A stretch of DNA of 64,000 bases, taken from Microbacterium sp. CFH 31415 (GTDB taxonomy: Bacteria > Actinomycetota > Actinomycetes > Actinomycetales > Microbacteriaceae). Position 1 is the first letter of the stretch. Each line of letters begins with the position of its first letter. Of this stretch, positions 16,584 to 25,797 are shown in pieces. The position numbers and the translations under genes were made by a program. Below the pieces are notes generated by a model that saw only the letters and a list, made by a program, of their open reading frames with translations, ran no database searches and was not told where the DNA came from. The stretch is from contig NZ_JAKYXC010000009.1 in assembly GCF_022538185.1 (NCBI RefSeq), positions 186,001 to 250,000 on the forward strand. The letters run 5' to 3'.

Positions 16584-18257
16584 ATGACCGAGCTGCGTGG
16601 AGTGGGAATCGGCCTCGGCGTCGCCCAGGGGCCGGTGGCCCGCATGGCCGAGCCGCTGCCGGCGCCGAGCGATGCGCCGAGCACGATGACTGCCGATGAC
16701 GAGAAGGCGCGCGTCACAGAGGCGGTCGCCGCGGTCGCCCGCGAGCTGGAGCAGCGCGGTGCGCAGGCCGGCGGTGCCGCGCAGGACGTGCTCGAGGCGC
16801 AGGCCATGATGGCCGAGGACCCGAGCCTCGCCGACGAGGTCGCCTCGCGGATCGACCAGGGAAAGACCGCAGAGTTCGCTGTCTTCGACGCGTTCGCCTC
16901 GTTCCGCGACCAGCTCACGGCGCTCGGCGGCTACCTCGGCGAGCGCGCCGCCGACCTCGACGACGTCGCCCAGCGGGTGATCGCCCGGCTGCGGGGCGAA
17001 CCGGCTCCGGGAGTGCCCGATCCAGGGCATCCGTTCGTCCTGGTCGCCAAGGATCTCGCGCCCGCCGACACCGCCCTCCTCGACCTCGACAAGGTGCTCG
17101 CGCTCGTCACGAGCGAAGGCGGTCCGACCTCGCACACCGCCATCCTGGCGCGCGAGAAGTCGATCGTCGCCGTGGTCGGCGCGGTCGACGCGAGCGGCCT
17201 GCGCGAGGGCGAGACGGTGATCGTGGATGCCGCCTCCGGCGTCGTCACAACCGACCCGACGCCGGACGAGCTCGAGCGCGCGCAGCGCCGCGCCGACGAC
17301 CGCGCGGCGGCGTCATCGGCGCCGATCACCGATGGCGCGCTGGCGGACGGGACGCCGATCCCGCTGCTGGCCAACCTCGGCAAGCCGGAGGGTGCGGCGG
17401 ACGCCGTCGCTCTCGGCGCCGAGGGGGTCGGCCTGTTCCGCACCGAGTTCCTGTTCCTCAGTTCGGCGCAGGCGCCGACCGTGGAGCAGCAGCGGGAGGC
17501 CTACATGCAGCTCCTCTCCGCCTTCCCGGGCAAGAAGGTCGTCGTGCGCGTGCTCGATGCCGGCGCCGACAAGCCGCTCGCCTTCCTCAACGACGCGCAC
17601 GAGGAGAACCCCGCACTGGGGCTGCGCGGCATCCGTGCGCTGCGCGCAAGCGAAGACATCCTGCGGGAGCAGCTGACAGCGCTGGCGGAAGCGGATGCCG
17701 CGACCCGGCAGACGCCCGAAGGGCCGGCCGACCTGTGGGTCATGGCCCCCATGGTGGCCACGTTCGAGGAGGCCGTGTACTTCACCGACCTCGCGCACGA
17801 CTACGGCATCAGGACGGCGGGCGTGATGGTCGAGGTGCCGTCCTCGGCGCTCCTCGCCGACCGAATCCTCGCCCACACCGACTTCGCCTCGATCGGCACC
17901 AACGACCTCACGCAGTACACGATGGCCGCCGACCGGCTGCTCGGCTCGGTCGCCTCGCTCCAGGACCCGTGGCACCCTGCCGTGCTGCGACTGATCCGCG
18001 AGGTCGGCGACGCCGGTCGTGTCCACGGAAAGCCCGTCGGCATCTGCGGCGAGGCCGCCGCCGACCCGCTCCTCGCGGTCGTGCTGGTCGGCCTCGGCGC
18101 GACCAGCCTCTCCATGGCCCCCACGGCGCTCGCCGACGTGCGGGCCACCCTGCTCCAGCACTCCCTCGACGATGCGCGTGTCATCGCCGAGGCCGCCCTC
18201 GCCGCGAACGATGCGGCATCCGCCCGAACCGCGGCGCAGGCCGCGGCCACCCGATAG
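16584..18257 (+). CDS. ptsI: PTS Enzyme I (phosphoenolpyruvate-protein phosphotransferase)
   Basis: A 557-aa Enzyme I. It has an N-terminal HPr-binding helical domain, the phosphohistidine loop GGPTSHTAILARE (His184), and a PEP-binding barrel with GVGLFRTEFLFL, VRVLDAGADKPL and GTNDLTQYTMAADR. The GICGEAAADPLL loop near the C-terminus carries the catalytic Cys. It transfers phosphate from PEP to HPr. Its location within the mannitol operon, rather than in a separate pts operon, is notable. Confidence 0.96.
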   Translation: MTELRGVGIGLGVAQGPVARMAEPLPAPSDAPSTMTADDEKARVTEAVAAVARELEQRGAQAGGAAQDVLEAQAMMAEDPSLADEVASRIDQGKTAEFAVFDAFASFRDQLTALGGYLGERAADLDDVAQRVIARLRGEPAPGVPDPGHPFVLVAKDLAPADTALLDLDKVLALVTSEGGPTSHTAILAREKSIVAVVGAVDASGLREGETVIVDAASGVVTTDPTPDELERAQRRADDRAAASSAPITDGALADGTPIPLLANLGKPEGAADAVALGAEGVGLFRTEFLFLSSAQAPTVEQQREAYMQLLSAFPGKKVVVRVLDAGADKPLAFLNDAHEENPALGLRGIRALRASEDILREQLTALAEADAATRQTPEGPADLWVMAPMVATFEEAVYFTDLAHDYGIRTAGVMVEVPSSALLADRILAHTDFASIGTNDLTQYTMAADRLLGSVASLQDPWHPAVLRLIREVGDAGRVHGKPVGICGEAAADPLLAVVLVGLGATSLSMAPTALADVRATLLQHSLDDARVIAEAALAANDAASARTAAQAAATR

Positions 18258-18298
18258 GCCGCACGCGCGGTCGCCTGAACGACAAGGGAGACACAGCA

Positions 18299-19981
18299 AT
18301 GACGACGACGTCAGCGCCCGCATCGGGCATGAGCAAGGCGAGAGTGGGGGTCCAGCGCTTCGGCACCTTCCTCTCCGGCATGATCATGCCCAACATCGCG
18401 GCCTTCATCGCATGGGGATTCATCACCATGCTCTTCATCCCCGCCGGGTTCTTCGGCGTGGACAGCCCGTTCGGTTGGCACTGGTATCCGGTCTCCGAGA
18501 TCATCGGCGGCGGCGGCGACCAGGCGATCATCGGCTGGCAGGGGTCCATGGTGGCTCTCGCCGAGGCCGACGGAGCGACCTTCCTGGCGTACGTGGGTCT
18601 GGTCGGGCCCATGGTCACCTACCTGCTGCCGCTCCTCATCGCCAACACCGGAGGCCGGATGGTCTACGGCGAGCGCGGTGGCGTCGTCGCCACGATCGCA
18701 ACCGTCGGCGTCATCGTCGGCACCAACATCCCGATGTTCCTCGGCGCGATGATCATGGGGCCGTTCGCGGCGCTGGTCACCAAGTGGATGGACCGCATCT
18801 GGGACGGCAAGATCAAGCCCGGCTTCGAGATGCTGGTGAACAACTTCTCCGCGGGCATCCTCGGCATGCTCCTTGCGATCGTCGGGTTCTTCGCCTTCGG
18901 CCCGGTGATGCTCGGCATCAGCGCCGTCCTGGGCGGTGCGGTCGGCTGGCTGGTCGAGTTCAACCTGCTGCCGCTCGTCTCGATCATCGTGGAGCCGGCG
19001 AAGGTGCTGTTCCTCAACAACGCGATCAACCACGGCGTGTTCACACCGCTCGGCATCGAGCAGGCTGCGGAGACCGGCAAGTCGATCCTCTTCCTCATCG
19101 AGGCGAACCCCGGGCCCGGCCTCGGGCTGCTGCTCGCGTTCACCTTCTTCGGAGTGGGCGCAGCGAAGGCATCGGCTCCCGGCGCGATCATCATCCAGTT
19201 CTTCGGCGGCATCCACGAGATCTACTTCCCGTACGCGCTGAGCAAGCCGATGACGATCCTCGCCCTGATCGCGGGCGGCGCTACCGGCGTCACGACGAAC
19301 ATGCTGCTGGGAGGTGGACTCGCGTTCCCGGCGGCCCCGGGCAGCATCATCGCGGTGACCGCCGCAGCGATCGGGCCCGGCATCGGCAACCTCCTGGTGG
19401 TCTACCTCTCGGTCGCCCTCGCGGCCACGGTGACCTTCCTGGTCGCCGGCGTCATCCTGCGGGCGTCACGCAAGCGCGACCTCCTCGCCGAGGCCGACAC
19501 GTTCGGCGCCGCGATCAGCCAGACCGAGGCGAACAAGGGCAAGTCGTCGGCGGCACTCGACGCTCTGCGTGCGTCGGACGGCAAGGACCGCGAAGCGGTG
19601 CGCGAGGCCGAGGAGACCGTCGACAAGCTGGAGACCGAGGCCGAGACTGCGGGTGTCGCTGATGGCGGTGTGCTCACCACCAAGCGCGTGCGCAACATCG
19701 TGTTCGCGTGCGACGCGGGCATGGGCTCGTCGGCGATGGGCGCGAGCGTGCTGCGCAACAAGATCAAGAAGGCGGGCATCGAGGACGTCACGGTCGTCAA
19801 CAAGGCGATCGCCAACCTGGATGCCTCGGCCGACCTGGTCATCACGCAGAACCAGCTCACCGACCGCGCGCGCAAGCAGACGCCCAACGCGGTGCACGTG
19901 TCAGTGGACAACTTCATGAACTCGCCCAAGTACGACGAGGTCGTGGACCTCGTGCGTGACCAGCACCAGGATGGGGTCTGA
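18299..19981 (+). CDS. mtlA: Mannitol-specific PTS EIICB
   Basis: A 560-aa permease: an N-terminal EIIC domain of about 8-10 membrane spans (~20-395), with the conserved GGIHEIYFPY sugar-site motif, followed by a charged ~85-residue linker. The C-terminal EIIB domain has the phosphocysteine in VFACDAGMGSSAMGAS (about C471). It imports mannitol as mannitol-1-phosphate. It lacks a fused EIIA, which is supplied by mtlF downstream. The start at 18299 is preceded by AAGGGAG. Confidence 0.96.
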   Translation: MTTTSAPASGMSKARVGVQRFGTFLSGMIMPNIAAFIAWGFITMLFIPAGFFGVDSPFGWHWYPVSEIIGGGGDQAIIGWQGSMVALAEADGATFLAYVGLVGPMVTYLLPLLIANTGGRMVYGERGGVVATIATVGVIVGTNIPMFLGAMIMGPFAALVTKWMDRIWDGKIKPGFEMLVNNFSAGILGMLLAIVGFFAFGPVMLGISAVLGGAVGWLVEFNLLPLVSIIVEPAKVLFLNNAINHGVFTPLGIEQAAETGKSILFLIEANPGPGLGLLLAFTFFGVGAAKASAPGAIIIQFFGGIHEIYFPYALSKPMTILALIAGGATGVTTNMLLGGGLAFPAAPGSIIAVTAAAIGPGIGNLLVVYLSVALAATVTFLVAGVILRASRKRDLLAEADTFGAAISQTEANKGKSSAALDALRASDGKDREAVREAEETVDKLETEAETAGVADGGVLTTKRVRNIVFACDAGMGSSAMGASVLRNKIKKAGIEDVTVVNKAIANLDASADLVITQNQLTDRARKQTPNAVHVSVDNFMNSPKYDEVVDLVRDQHQDGV

Positions 19982-19998
19982 GGGCGCGTAGGCGGCTG

Positions 19999-20030
19999 CG
20001 GAGCCGGGCGGCGGGATGCCCCCGGCTCCG
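19999..20030 (+). terminator. Intercistronic hairpin between mtlA and mtlF
   Basis: CGGAGCCGGG and CCCGGCTCCG form a perfect 10-bp stem with a 12-nt loop just after the mtlA stop, in the only long gap (94 bp) inside the operon. It may be an attenuating terminator or an RNA-processing/stability element. Confidence 0.5.
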
Positions 20031-20075
20031 TGGTCTTCGATGAGAAGCATCCGTACCACCACGAAAGGCAACGAA

Positions 20076-20513
20076 ATGGCACGTGACGTACTGAGCATCG
20101 GACAGGTGCGGATCCACCGCGGGAGCGCGACGCGCGAGGACGCGATGAAGGAGGCAGCCGACATCCTCGAGTCCGCGGGTGCCGTCACGAGCGCATACTT
20201 CGACGCGATGCAGCAGCGCGAGCAGACGGTGTCGACGTACATGGGCAACGAGCTCGCGATCCCCCACGGCACGAACGAGACCAAGCACACGATCCTCGAT
20301 TCGGCGCTGTCGGTCGTCCGCTACGACGGCGGCGTCGACTGGGACGGCGAGCCGGTGACGTTCGTGATCGGCATCGCCGGGAAGGGCGACGAGCACCTCG
20401 AGATCCTGTCGCAGATCGCGATACTCTTCTCCGACGAGGACGAGGTGCAGAAGCTCAAAGAGGCGCAGACGCCCGAGGAGCTGTTCGCGCTGGTCTCCGC
20501 CGCGGGCGTGTGA
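20076..20513 (+). CDS. mtlF: Mannitol-specific PTS EIIA
   Basis: A 145-aa EIIA(Mtl/Fru) domain protein with phosphohistidine H64 in [13 protein letters not shown]. It passes phosphate from HPr to the EIIB domain of MtlA. I chose the ATG at 20076, which has GAAAGG 8 nt upstream; an in-frame ATG at 20016 lies within the intercistronic region. The stop overlaps the mtlD start (TGATG). Confidence 0.95.
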   Translation: MARDVLSIGQVRIHRGSATREDAMKEAADILESAGAVTSAYFDAMQQREQTVSTYMGNELAIPHGTNETKHTILDSALSVVRYDGGVDWDGEPVTFVIGIAGKGDEHLEILSQIAILFSDEDEVQKLKEAQTPEELFALVSAAGV

Positions 20514-21715
20514 TGAAGGCCGTCCACTTCGGAGCCGGCAACATCGGCCGCGGGTTCGTCGGGCTGCTGCTGCACGAGGGCGGCTATGAACTCGTCTTCT
20601 CCGACGTCGCAGCCCCGCTCGTCGACGCCATCAACGCCGTCGACTCCTACACCGTCCACGAAGTGGGTGATGGGGGCGCGCGTCAGCAAGCCGGGGGTGT
20701 GGGGCGAAGCCCCATTGGGAGCCACGACACGGTCGTCACCGGCTTCCGGGCGATCAACAGCGCCGAGCATCCGGACGAGGTGATCGAGGAGATCGCCTCG
20801 GCGAACGTCGTCACGACGGCGGTCGGGCCGACGATCCTGAAGTTCGTCGCCCCGCACATCGTGGCCGGGCTCGCCCTGCGCGACCCCTCGTCTCCGCCGT
20901 TGCAGATCATGGCGTGCGAGAACGCGATCAACGCCACCGACGTGCTGCGCGACCTCATGCGGGAGTCCGCGGGCGACGCATGGGAGGCCCTCACCGCTCG
21001 CGCGGTGTTCGCGAACACCGCGGTCGACCGCATCGTCCCCGCCCAGCCGGAGGGCGCCGGCGTCGACGTCACCGTCGAGCCCTTCTACGAGTGGGCGATC
21101 GAGCGCCCGCCTTTCGGCGACGAGCCGCCCGTCATTCCCGGTGCGCACTTCGTCGACGACCTCGCACCGTACATCGAGCGGAAGCTCTTCACGGTGAACA
21201 CCGGGCACGCCGCGACGGCGTACTTCGGCGCCCGGGCGGGCATCGACACGATCGCGGCGGCATTGTCCGACGAGGCCATCGCCGCGCGCGTCGCCGCCGC
21301 GCTCGAGGAGACCTCCGCGCTGCTGGAGGCCAAGCACGGCCTCGATGCCGCCGACCTGGCGAGCTACCGCGCGACGATCCTGGGCCGCTTCCGCAACGCG
21401 GCGCTGCCCGACACGGTGTGGCGGGTCGGACGCCAGCCGCTGCGCAAGCTCTCCCGGCATGAGCGCTTCGTCGGGCCCGCAGCTGAGGCGGCCGAGCGCG
21501 GCCTGTCGGTGAACGCCCTCGTCGCTGCGATGGGCGCCCTGCTGGCGTTCGACGACAGCGAGGATCCGCAGTCGGTGGATCTGCAGCGGATGCTGCGTGA
21601 GCAGGATGCCGCGAGCTTCACCGCAGCGGCGACCGGCCTCGAGCCGCAGCATCCGCTCTTCGCGAAGGTCGTCGCCGTCGTGGAGGCTCGACAGGCGGAG
21701 ATCCGCGCGGACTGA
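20513..21715 (+). CDS. mtlD: Mannitol-1-phosphate 5-dehydrogenase
   Basis: A 400-aa NAD-dependent polyol dehydrogenase that oxidises mannitol-1-phosphate to fructose-6-phosphate. It has the N-terminal dinucleotide motif [21 protein letters not shown], and the C-terminal catalytic region [12 protein letters not shown]. Residues ~53-70 hold extra sequence (about [20 protein letters not shown]) where I expect a short loop; the underlying DNA contains a GGGGC-GAA-GCCCC hairpin. The reading frame is intact, so the enzyme is probably functional. Confidence 0.94.
   Translation: MKAVHFGAGNIGRGFVGLLLHEGGYELVFSDVAAPLVDAINAVDSYTVHEVGDGGARQQAGGVGRSPIGSHDTVVTGFRAINSAEHPDEVIEEIASANVVTTAVGPTILKFVAPHIVAGLALRDPSSPPLQIMACENAINATDVLRDLMRESAGDAWEALTARAVFANTAVDRIVPAQPEGAGVDVTVEPFYEWAIERPPFGDEPPVIPGAHFVDDLAPYIERKLFTVNTGHAATAYFGARAGIDTIAAALSDEAIAARVAAALEETSALLEAKHGLDAADLASYRATILGRFRNAALPDTVWRVGRQPLRKLSRHERFVGPAAEAAERGLSVNALVAAMGALLAFDDSEDPQSVDLQRMLREQDAASFTAAATGLEPQHPLFAKVVAVVEARQAEIRAD
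20700..20714 (+). repeat. Hairpin inside mtlD coding sequence
   Basis: TGGGGC-GAA-GCCCCA, a perfect 6-bp stem with a 3-nt loop, within a seemingly inserted in-frame stretch (about 20675-20725) of mtlD. Confidence 0.5.
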
Positions 21716-21770
21716 GAAGGCACGCCGACGCACCTCTGCCCGCGCAGCGCGGAGGGTACCCGCGCGCGAT

Positions 21771-21776
21771 TACGCT
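21771..21776 (+). promoter_or_regulatory. Leaderless-type -10 for the alpha/beta hydrolase
   Basis: TACGCT, 6 nt, then GTG at 21783. This selects 21783 over the adjacent in-frame GTG at 21780. Confidence 0.55.
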
Positions 21777-21782
21777 CTTGTG

Positions 21783-22583
21783 GTGACCGCTTCGTCCTCG
21801 CCCGATTCCCCCGCCGCCCCCTCCAGGACACCACGCTCGCGCCGGCGCGGGCTGCGAGTGCTGTGGCGGATCCTCGGGTCGGTCGGCGCCCTGCTCCTGC
21901 TCGCCGTCGTCGGCATCCTGATCTGGAGCCAAGTCGGAGTCATGGCGGCCGAGCCGGAGCCGCTCGCAGAAGTGAGAGCGAACGCCGCGATCGAGATCAC
22001 CGACACGTCGGGCGCGATCGTCATGGAGCCCGCCGTCGGCGCGTCCGACACGGGACTCGTCTTCGTCCCCGGCGCGAAGGTCGATCCTTGGGCGTACGCG
22101 AACAACCTCGCGGGCGTGGTCGAGGACGCGAACGTCACCGTGGTGATCACGAAGCCGTGGCTGAACCTCGCGTTCTTCGACCTGCGGCCGCTGTCGGCGT
22201 TCACCGAGCTCGTGCCCGGGATCGACACGTGGGCGGTGGGTGGCCACTCGCTCGGCGGCGTGCGCGCCTGCCAGCTCGCGACCGATGCCGAGGCTCTCGT
22301 GCTGTTCGGCTCGTACTGCGCGAACGACCTGTCCGACTCCGGGCTTCCCGTGATCAGCATCGCAGGAAGCGAGGACGGCCTCTCCACTCCGGAGAAGATC
22401 GCCGGCGCCCAGCCGCTCCTGCCCGAGGACGCACGCATGGAGGTCATCGACGGCGCCAGCCACGCGTCCTTCGGCGACTACGGCCCGCAGGCAGGAGACG
22501 GCGCGCCCACGATCTCGGACGCAGAGATGGATGCCGCATTGTCGGCGCTGCTGGTGTCGTTCGCGGAGGAGCTCGCGCAGTGA
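21783..22583 (+). CDS. Membrane-anchored alpha/beta hydrolase
   Basis: A 266-aa protein with a basic N-terminus, one membrane segment (~25-48) and an extracytoplasmic alpha/beta-hydrolase domain. The nucleophile elbow is GGHSLGGVRA, an acid is probably in GSEDGLSTPEK and a His in DGASHASFGDYG. It matches the family often annotated as alpha/beta hydrolase, DUF3530- or dienelactone-like, but the substrate is unknown. Its stop overlaps the GTG start of the TauE-like gene, so the two are probably coupled. Confidence 0.85.
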   Translation: MTASSSPDSPAAPSRTPRSRRRGLRVLWRILGSVGALLLLAVVGILIWSQVGVMAAEPEPLAEVRANAAIEITDTSGAIVMEPAVGASDTGLVFVPGAKVDPWAYANNLAGVVEDANVTVVITKPWLNLAFFDLRPLSAFTELVPGIDTWAVGGHSLGGVRACQLATDAEALVLFGSYCANDLSDSGLPVISIAGSEDGLSTPEKIAGAQPLLPEDARMEVIDGASHASFGDYGPQAGDGAPTISDAEMDAALSALLVSFAEELAQ

Positions 22584-23302
22584 CGCTCGTCCTCGCGTGC
22601 TCCGCCGCGTTCGTCTCGGCCGTCATCCAGCGCATCACGGGGCTGGGCTTCGTCCTGGTGCTGGTCGGGCCGATCGTGCTGCTCTACGGCCCGCTCGAGG
22701 GCGTGACGATCGGCGTGCTGCTCGCGCTCGTCGCGTCGCTCACGGCCATCCCTCTGGTGTGGAAGCAGATCGAATGGCGTCGCGCCTGGTGGCTCATCTG
22801 GCCCGGGCTGCTCGCCGCTCCGTTCGGCGCCCTCCTCGTGCGCGTCCTTCCCGAGCCGGCACTCCTCCTGCTCATCGCCGCCATGGCGTACTTCGCCCTG
22901 CTCGCCGGCCGGATGCCGGCGCTGTCGGCCCCGCTGCGGGGGCGGACGGGCGCCGTCGTCGCGGGTTCGGCGGCGGGGTTCATGCACGTCGCGAGCGGTC
23001 TGTCCGGCCCTCCGCTCGCCGCGTACGCGGTCGGCGACGGGTGGCCTCAACGCCGGTTCGCCGCGAGTGTGCAGGTGATCTTCGCCGTGTTCAGCGGCGT
23101 CTCTGTCGCGCTGCGCGGGCTGCCGGCATCCCCCGTCCCCGATGTCTGGACGCTCGTTGCCGCCACGGCCGGCGGGATCGCGATCGGAACGATTCTGAGT
23201 CGGCACGTCGCACCGGGCATCGCGCGGAGGGCGATGCTCGCCATCGCGTGGGCAGGCGCCACGGTGGTGCTCGTGCGCGGCATCCTGGCACTGTTGTCGT
23301 AA
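22580..23302 (+). CDS. TauE/SafE-family membrane permease
   Basis: A 240-aa polytopic protein with about eight hydrophobic segments. The early VIQRITGLGFVLVLVGP motif and the mid-protein GFMHVASGLSGPPLA repeat are typical of the TauE/SafE (UPF0721) family, thought to export sulfite, sulfoacetate or related organic anions. The GTG start lies within the stop of the preceding hydrolase gene. Confidence 0.88.
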   Translation: MTLVLACSAAFVSAVIQRITGLGFVLVLVGPIVLLYGPLEGVTIGVLLALVASLTAIPLVWKQIEWRRAWWLIWPGLLAAPFGALLVRVLPEPALLLLIAAMAYFALLAGRMPALSAPLRGRTGAVVAGSAAGFMHVASGLSGPPLAAYAVGDGWPQRRFAASVQVIFAVFSGVSVALRGLPASPVPDVWTLVAATAGGIAIGTILSRHVAPGIARRAMLAIAWAGATVVLVRGILALLS

Positions 23303-23342
23303 CGGCATCGCCGCTGATCGGATCCGATTTCGGTTAATGCCG

Positions 23343-23355
23343 ACTAACGTTTAGT
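23343..23355. promoter_or_regulatory. Palindromic operator candidate upstream of FMO operon
   Basis: ACTAA-CGT-TTAGT in an otherwise GC-rich gap, 55 bp before the FMO start. An AT-rich palindrome of this type is typical of TetR-family sites. No regulator gene is adjacent. Confidence 0.45.
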
Positions 23356-23369
23356 GTTTCTTCGCTGGG

Positions 23370-23389
23370 GTCGGCGTTGTCACGCCGAC
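23370..23389 (+). promoter_or_regulatory. Hairpin in the FMO 5' leader
   Basis: GTCGGCGT-TGTC-ACGCCGAC, a perfect 8-bp stem with a 4-nt loop, ending 21 bp before the FMO start. It may be an mRNA structure or a second operator. Confidence 0.45.
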
Positions 23390-23410
23390 ACAATGACGTG
23401 TGGGAGACGA

Positions 23411-24775
23411 ATGAGCGAGCTTCGCTATGCCATCATCGGCGCCGGTCCTTCCGGACTGTCCGCCGCGCGCGCCCTTCAGAAGGCCGGCATCGACTTCGAC
23501 GGCTACGAGGCATCCCGCGGGGTCGGGGGCCTCTGGGACATCGAGAACCCGCGCTCGACCATGTACGAGTCCGCGCACCTCATCTCGTCGCGCACCACCA
23601 CGGAGTTCGCCGAGTTCCCGATGGACACCGACGCCGACTACCCGAGCCATCGCACCCTCATCCGCTACTTCCGCGACTTCGCGGACCGGTTCCGCCTCAC
23701 CGAGCGGTTCCGGTTCGAGACGAAGGTCACCTCGCTCACGCGCGACGACGACGGCGAATGGATGCTGCGCGCCGACTCCCCCGACGGCCCTGTGGACGAG
23801 CGCTACGACGGCGTGATCCTCGCGAACGGCACCCTCGCCGAGCCCAACATCCCGACCTTCCGCGGCGAGTTCACCGGCGAGCTGCTGCACACCAGCGCGT
23901 ACAAGGCCGCGAGCCAGCTGACCGGCAAGCGCGTGCTCATCATCGGGGCCGGCAACTCCGGCTGCGACATCGCGGTCGACGCCGTGCACCACGCGGCATC
24001 CGTCGACATGAGCGTGCGCCGGGGCTACTACTTCGTGCCGCGGTATCTGTTCGGCAAGCCGAGCGACACGCTCAACCAGGGGCGACCCCTCCCCGCGCGG
24101 ATCAAGCAGTTCGTGGACAAGAGGGTACTGCAGGCGTTCACCGGCGACCCGGTGCGGTTCGGCTTCCCGAAGCCGGACTACCGGCTCTACGAATCCCACC
24201 CGATCGTCAACACCCTGATCCTCAACCACCTCGGCCAGGGCGACCTGCGCATCCGCCCCGACGTCGACCGCTTCGACGGCCGCACCGTGCACTTCCGCGA
24301 CGGCTCCAGCGGCGAGTACGACCTCGTGCTCCTCGCGACCGGCTACACGCTCGACTACCCCTTCGTCGACCGCGAGGCGCTGCACTGGACCGGGTGGGCG
24401 CCGAAGCTCTTCCTCAACGTGTTCCCACCGTCGTTCAACGGGCTCTACGTCATGGGCATGATCGAGGCCTCGGGCATCGGCTGGCAGGGCCGCTACGAGC
24501 AGGCCGAGCTGATCGCCGAGTACCTCGCCGCGGTGGAGCGCGACCCCGCGCGCGCGGCCGAATTCCGCCGCCGCGCGACGAGCGAGCCGTGGCCCGACCT
24601 CACCGGCGGCTACAAGTACCTCGGACTCGAGCGCATGTCGTACTACGTGAACAAGGACGCCTACCGCCGCGCCGTGCGCGCGGCCACCACCGCACTCCGT
24701 GGCGACGCACGCGACGCGGCGCCCGCGCGCGGCATCCGCTCATCTCGTCGCCGTTCGAAGAAGGTGCCCGCATGA
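23411..24775 (+). CDS. Flavin-containing monooxygenase
   Basis: A 454-aa FMO-type enzyme. It has an FAD motif IIGAGPSG (G10-G15), an NADPH motif IIGAGNSGCDIA and the FMO fingerprint FxGxxxHxxxY at F154-Y164 (FTGELLHTSAY). C-terminal ATG-like (LLATGYTLDYPF) motifs are present. FMOs insert one oxygen atom into S, N or ketone carbons using NADPH and O2. The start is the ATG at 23411, with GGGAG upstream; it overlaps the carrier gene by ATGA. It is the first gene of a three-gene operon. Substrate unknown. Confidence 0.93.
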   Translation: MSELRYAIIGAGPSGLSAARALQKAGIDFDGYEASRGVGGLWDIENPRSTMYESAHLISSRTTTEFAEFPMDTDADYPSHRTLIRYFRDFADRFRLTERFRFETKVTSLTRDDDGEWMLRADSPDGPVDERYDGVILANGTLAEPNIPTFRGEFTGELLHTSAYKAASQLTGKRVLIIGAGNSGCDIAVDAVHHAASVDMSVRRGYYFVPRYLFGKPSDTLNQGRPLPARIKQFVDKRVLQAFTGDPVRFGFPKPDYRLYESHPIVNTLILNHLGQGDLRIRPDVDRFDGRTVHFRDGSSGEYDLVLLATGYTLDYPFVDREALHWTGWAPKLFLNVFPPSFNGLYVMGMIEASGIGWQGRYEQAELIAEYLAAVERDPARAAEFRRRATSEPWPDLTGGYKYLGLERMSYYVNKDAYRRAVRAATTALRGDARDAAPARGIRSSRRRSKKVPA

Positions 24776-25797
24776 ATCCCGACGACATCGTCCTGAACTT
24801 CAATCCCGGGACCCTGGTCATCTTGAACGTGGTCCTCGGACTGATCATGTTCGGCATCGCGCTCGACACCACGGTCGACGATTTCAAGGTCGTCGCGCGC
24901 AAGCCGAAGCCGTTCGTCATCGCGATCCTCGCGCAGCTGCTCGTGCTGCCGGCCGTCACGTTCGGGTTGACGCTGATCCTTCCGGTGACGCCCTCGATGG
25001 CGCTCGGCATGATCCTCGTGGCGTGCTGTCCGCCCGGCAACATCTCGCAGGTGCTCACCCACCGCTCGGGCGGCAACGTCGCCCTGTCGGTGTCGATGAC
25101 GGCCGTGTCGAACGTGATCTACATCTTCGCACTGCCGCTCAGCGTCGCCTTCTGGGGCTCGCTGCACCCGACCGCCTCGACGCTGCTCGAGGCGGTCGAG
25201 CTCAACGCGTGGGCGATGCTGCTCGACATCTTCCTCATCATCGGGCTGCCCTTCGCGGCGGGCCTCCTCATCCGCAACCGATTCGAGCGCTTCGCCGTGC
25301 GGGTGCAGCCGTTCGTCAAGTGGTTCTCGCTCCTCGCGCTCGTCGGCTTCATCGTCGCCGCGCTGGCCGGTAACTGGGCCTACTTCGTGGCGTTCCTCGG
25401 GATCATCGTGCTCGTCGTGACGATCCACGACGCCGTCGCCCTCGCAATCGGCTACAGCACCGCAGTCGTGGGCGGGCTCGGCACCCGCGAGCGCAAGGCG
25501 ATGACGTTCGAGGTCGGCATCCGCAACGCCGGCCTCGGGCTCGGCCTCGTCTTCGCGTTCTTCGGCGGACTCGGCGGCATGGCCATCGTGGCCGGCTGGT
25601 GGGGCATCTGGGACATCATCGCCGGCCTGATCGTCGCCGCCCTGTGGGCGCGGCACACGAGGAAGCGCACCGGCAGCTCGAAGGGCGACGCCACCCGGCA
25701 CGCGGCGGGCCGGGATGCCTCAGCTCCCCATGCCGCGGGTGACACCGTCGCGGGTGACGCCGCCGCGCCCGACGCCGCCGCGGGGCCGGCATCGTGA
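24772..25797 (+). CDS. Bile acid:sodium symporter family carrier
   Basis: A 341-aa SBF/BASS-type carrier with about nine to ten membrane segments. Conserved motifs include VACCPPGNISQVLTHRSGGN (the central crossing region) and EVGIRNAGLGLGL. The last ~45 residues are a hydrophilic Ala/Asp/His-rich tail. Family members carry organic anions such as bile acids, pantoate or keto acids, usually with sodium. It is coupled by 4-bp overlaps to the FMO upstream and the SDR downstream. Confidence 0.92.
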   Translation: MNPDDIVLNFNPGTLVILNVVLGLIMFGIALDTTVDDFKVVARKPKPFVIAILAQLLVLPAVTFGLTLILPVTPSMALGMILVACCPPGNISQVLTHRSGGNVALSVSMTAVSNVIYIFALPLSVAFWGSLHPTASTLLEAVELNAWAMLLDIFLIIGLPFAAGLLIRNRFERFAVRVQPFVKWFSLLALVGFIVAALAGNWAYFVAFLGIIVLVVTIHDAVALAIGYSTAVVGGLGTRERKAMTFEVGIRNAGLGLGLVFAFFGGLGGMAIVAGWWGIWDIIAGLIVAALWARHTRKRTGSSKGDATRHAAGRDASAPHAAGDTVAGDAAAPDAAAGPAS

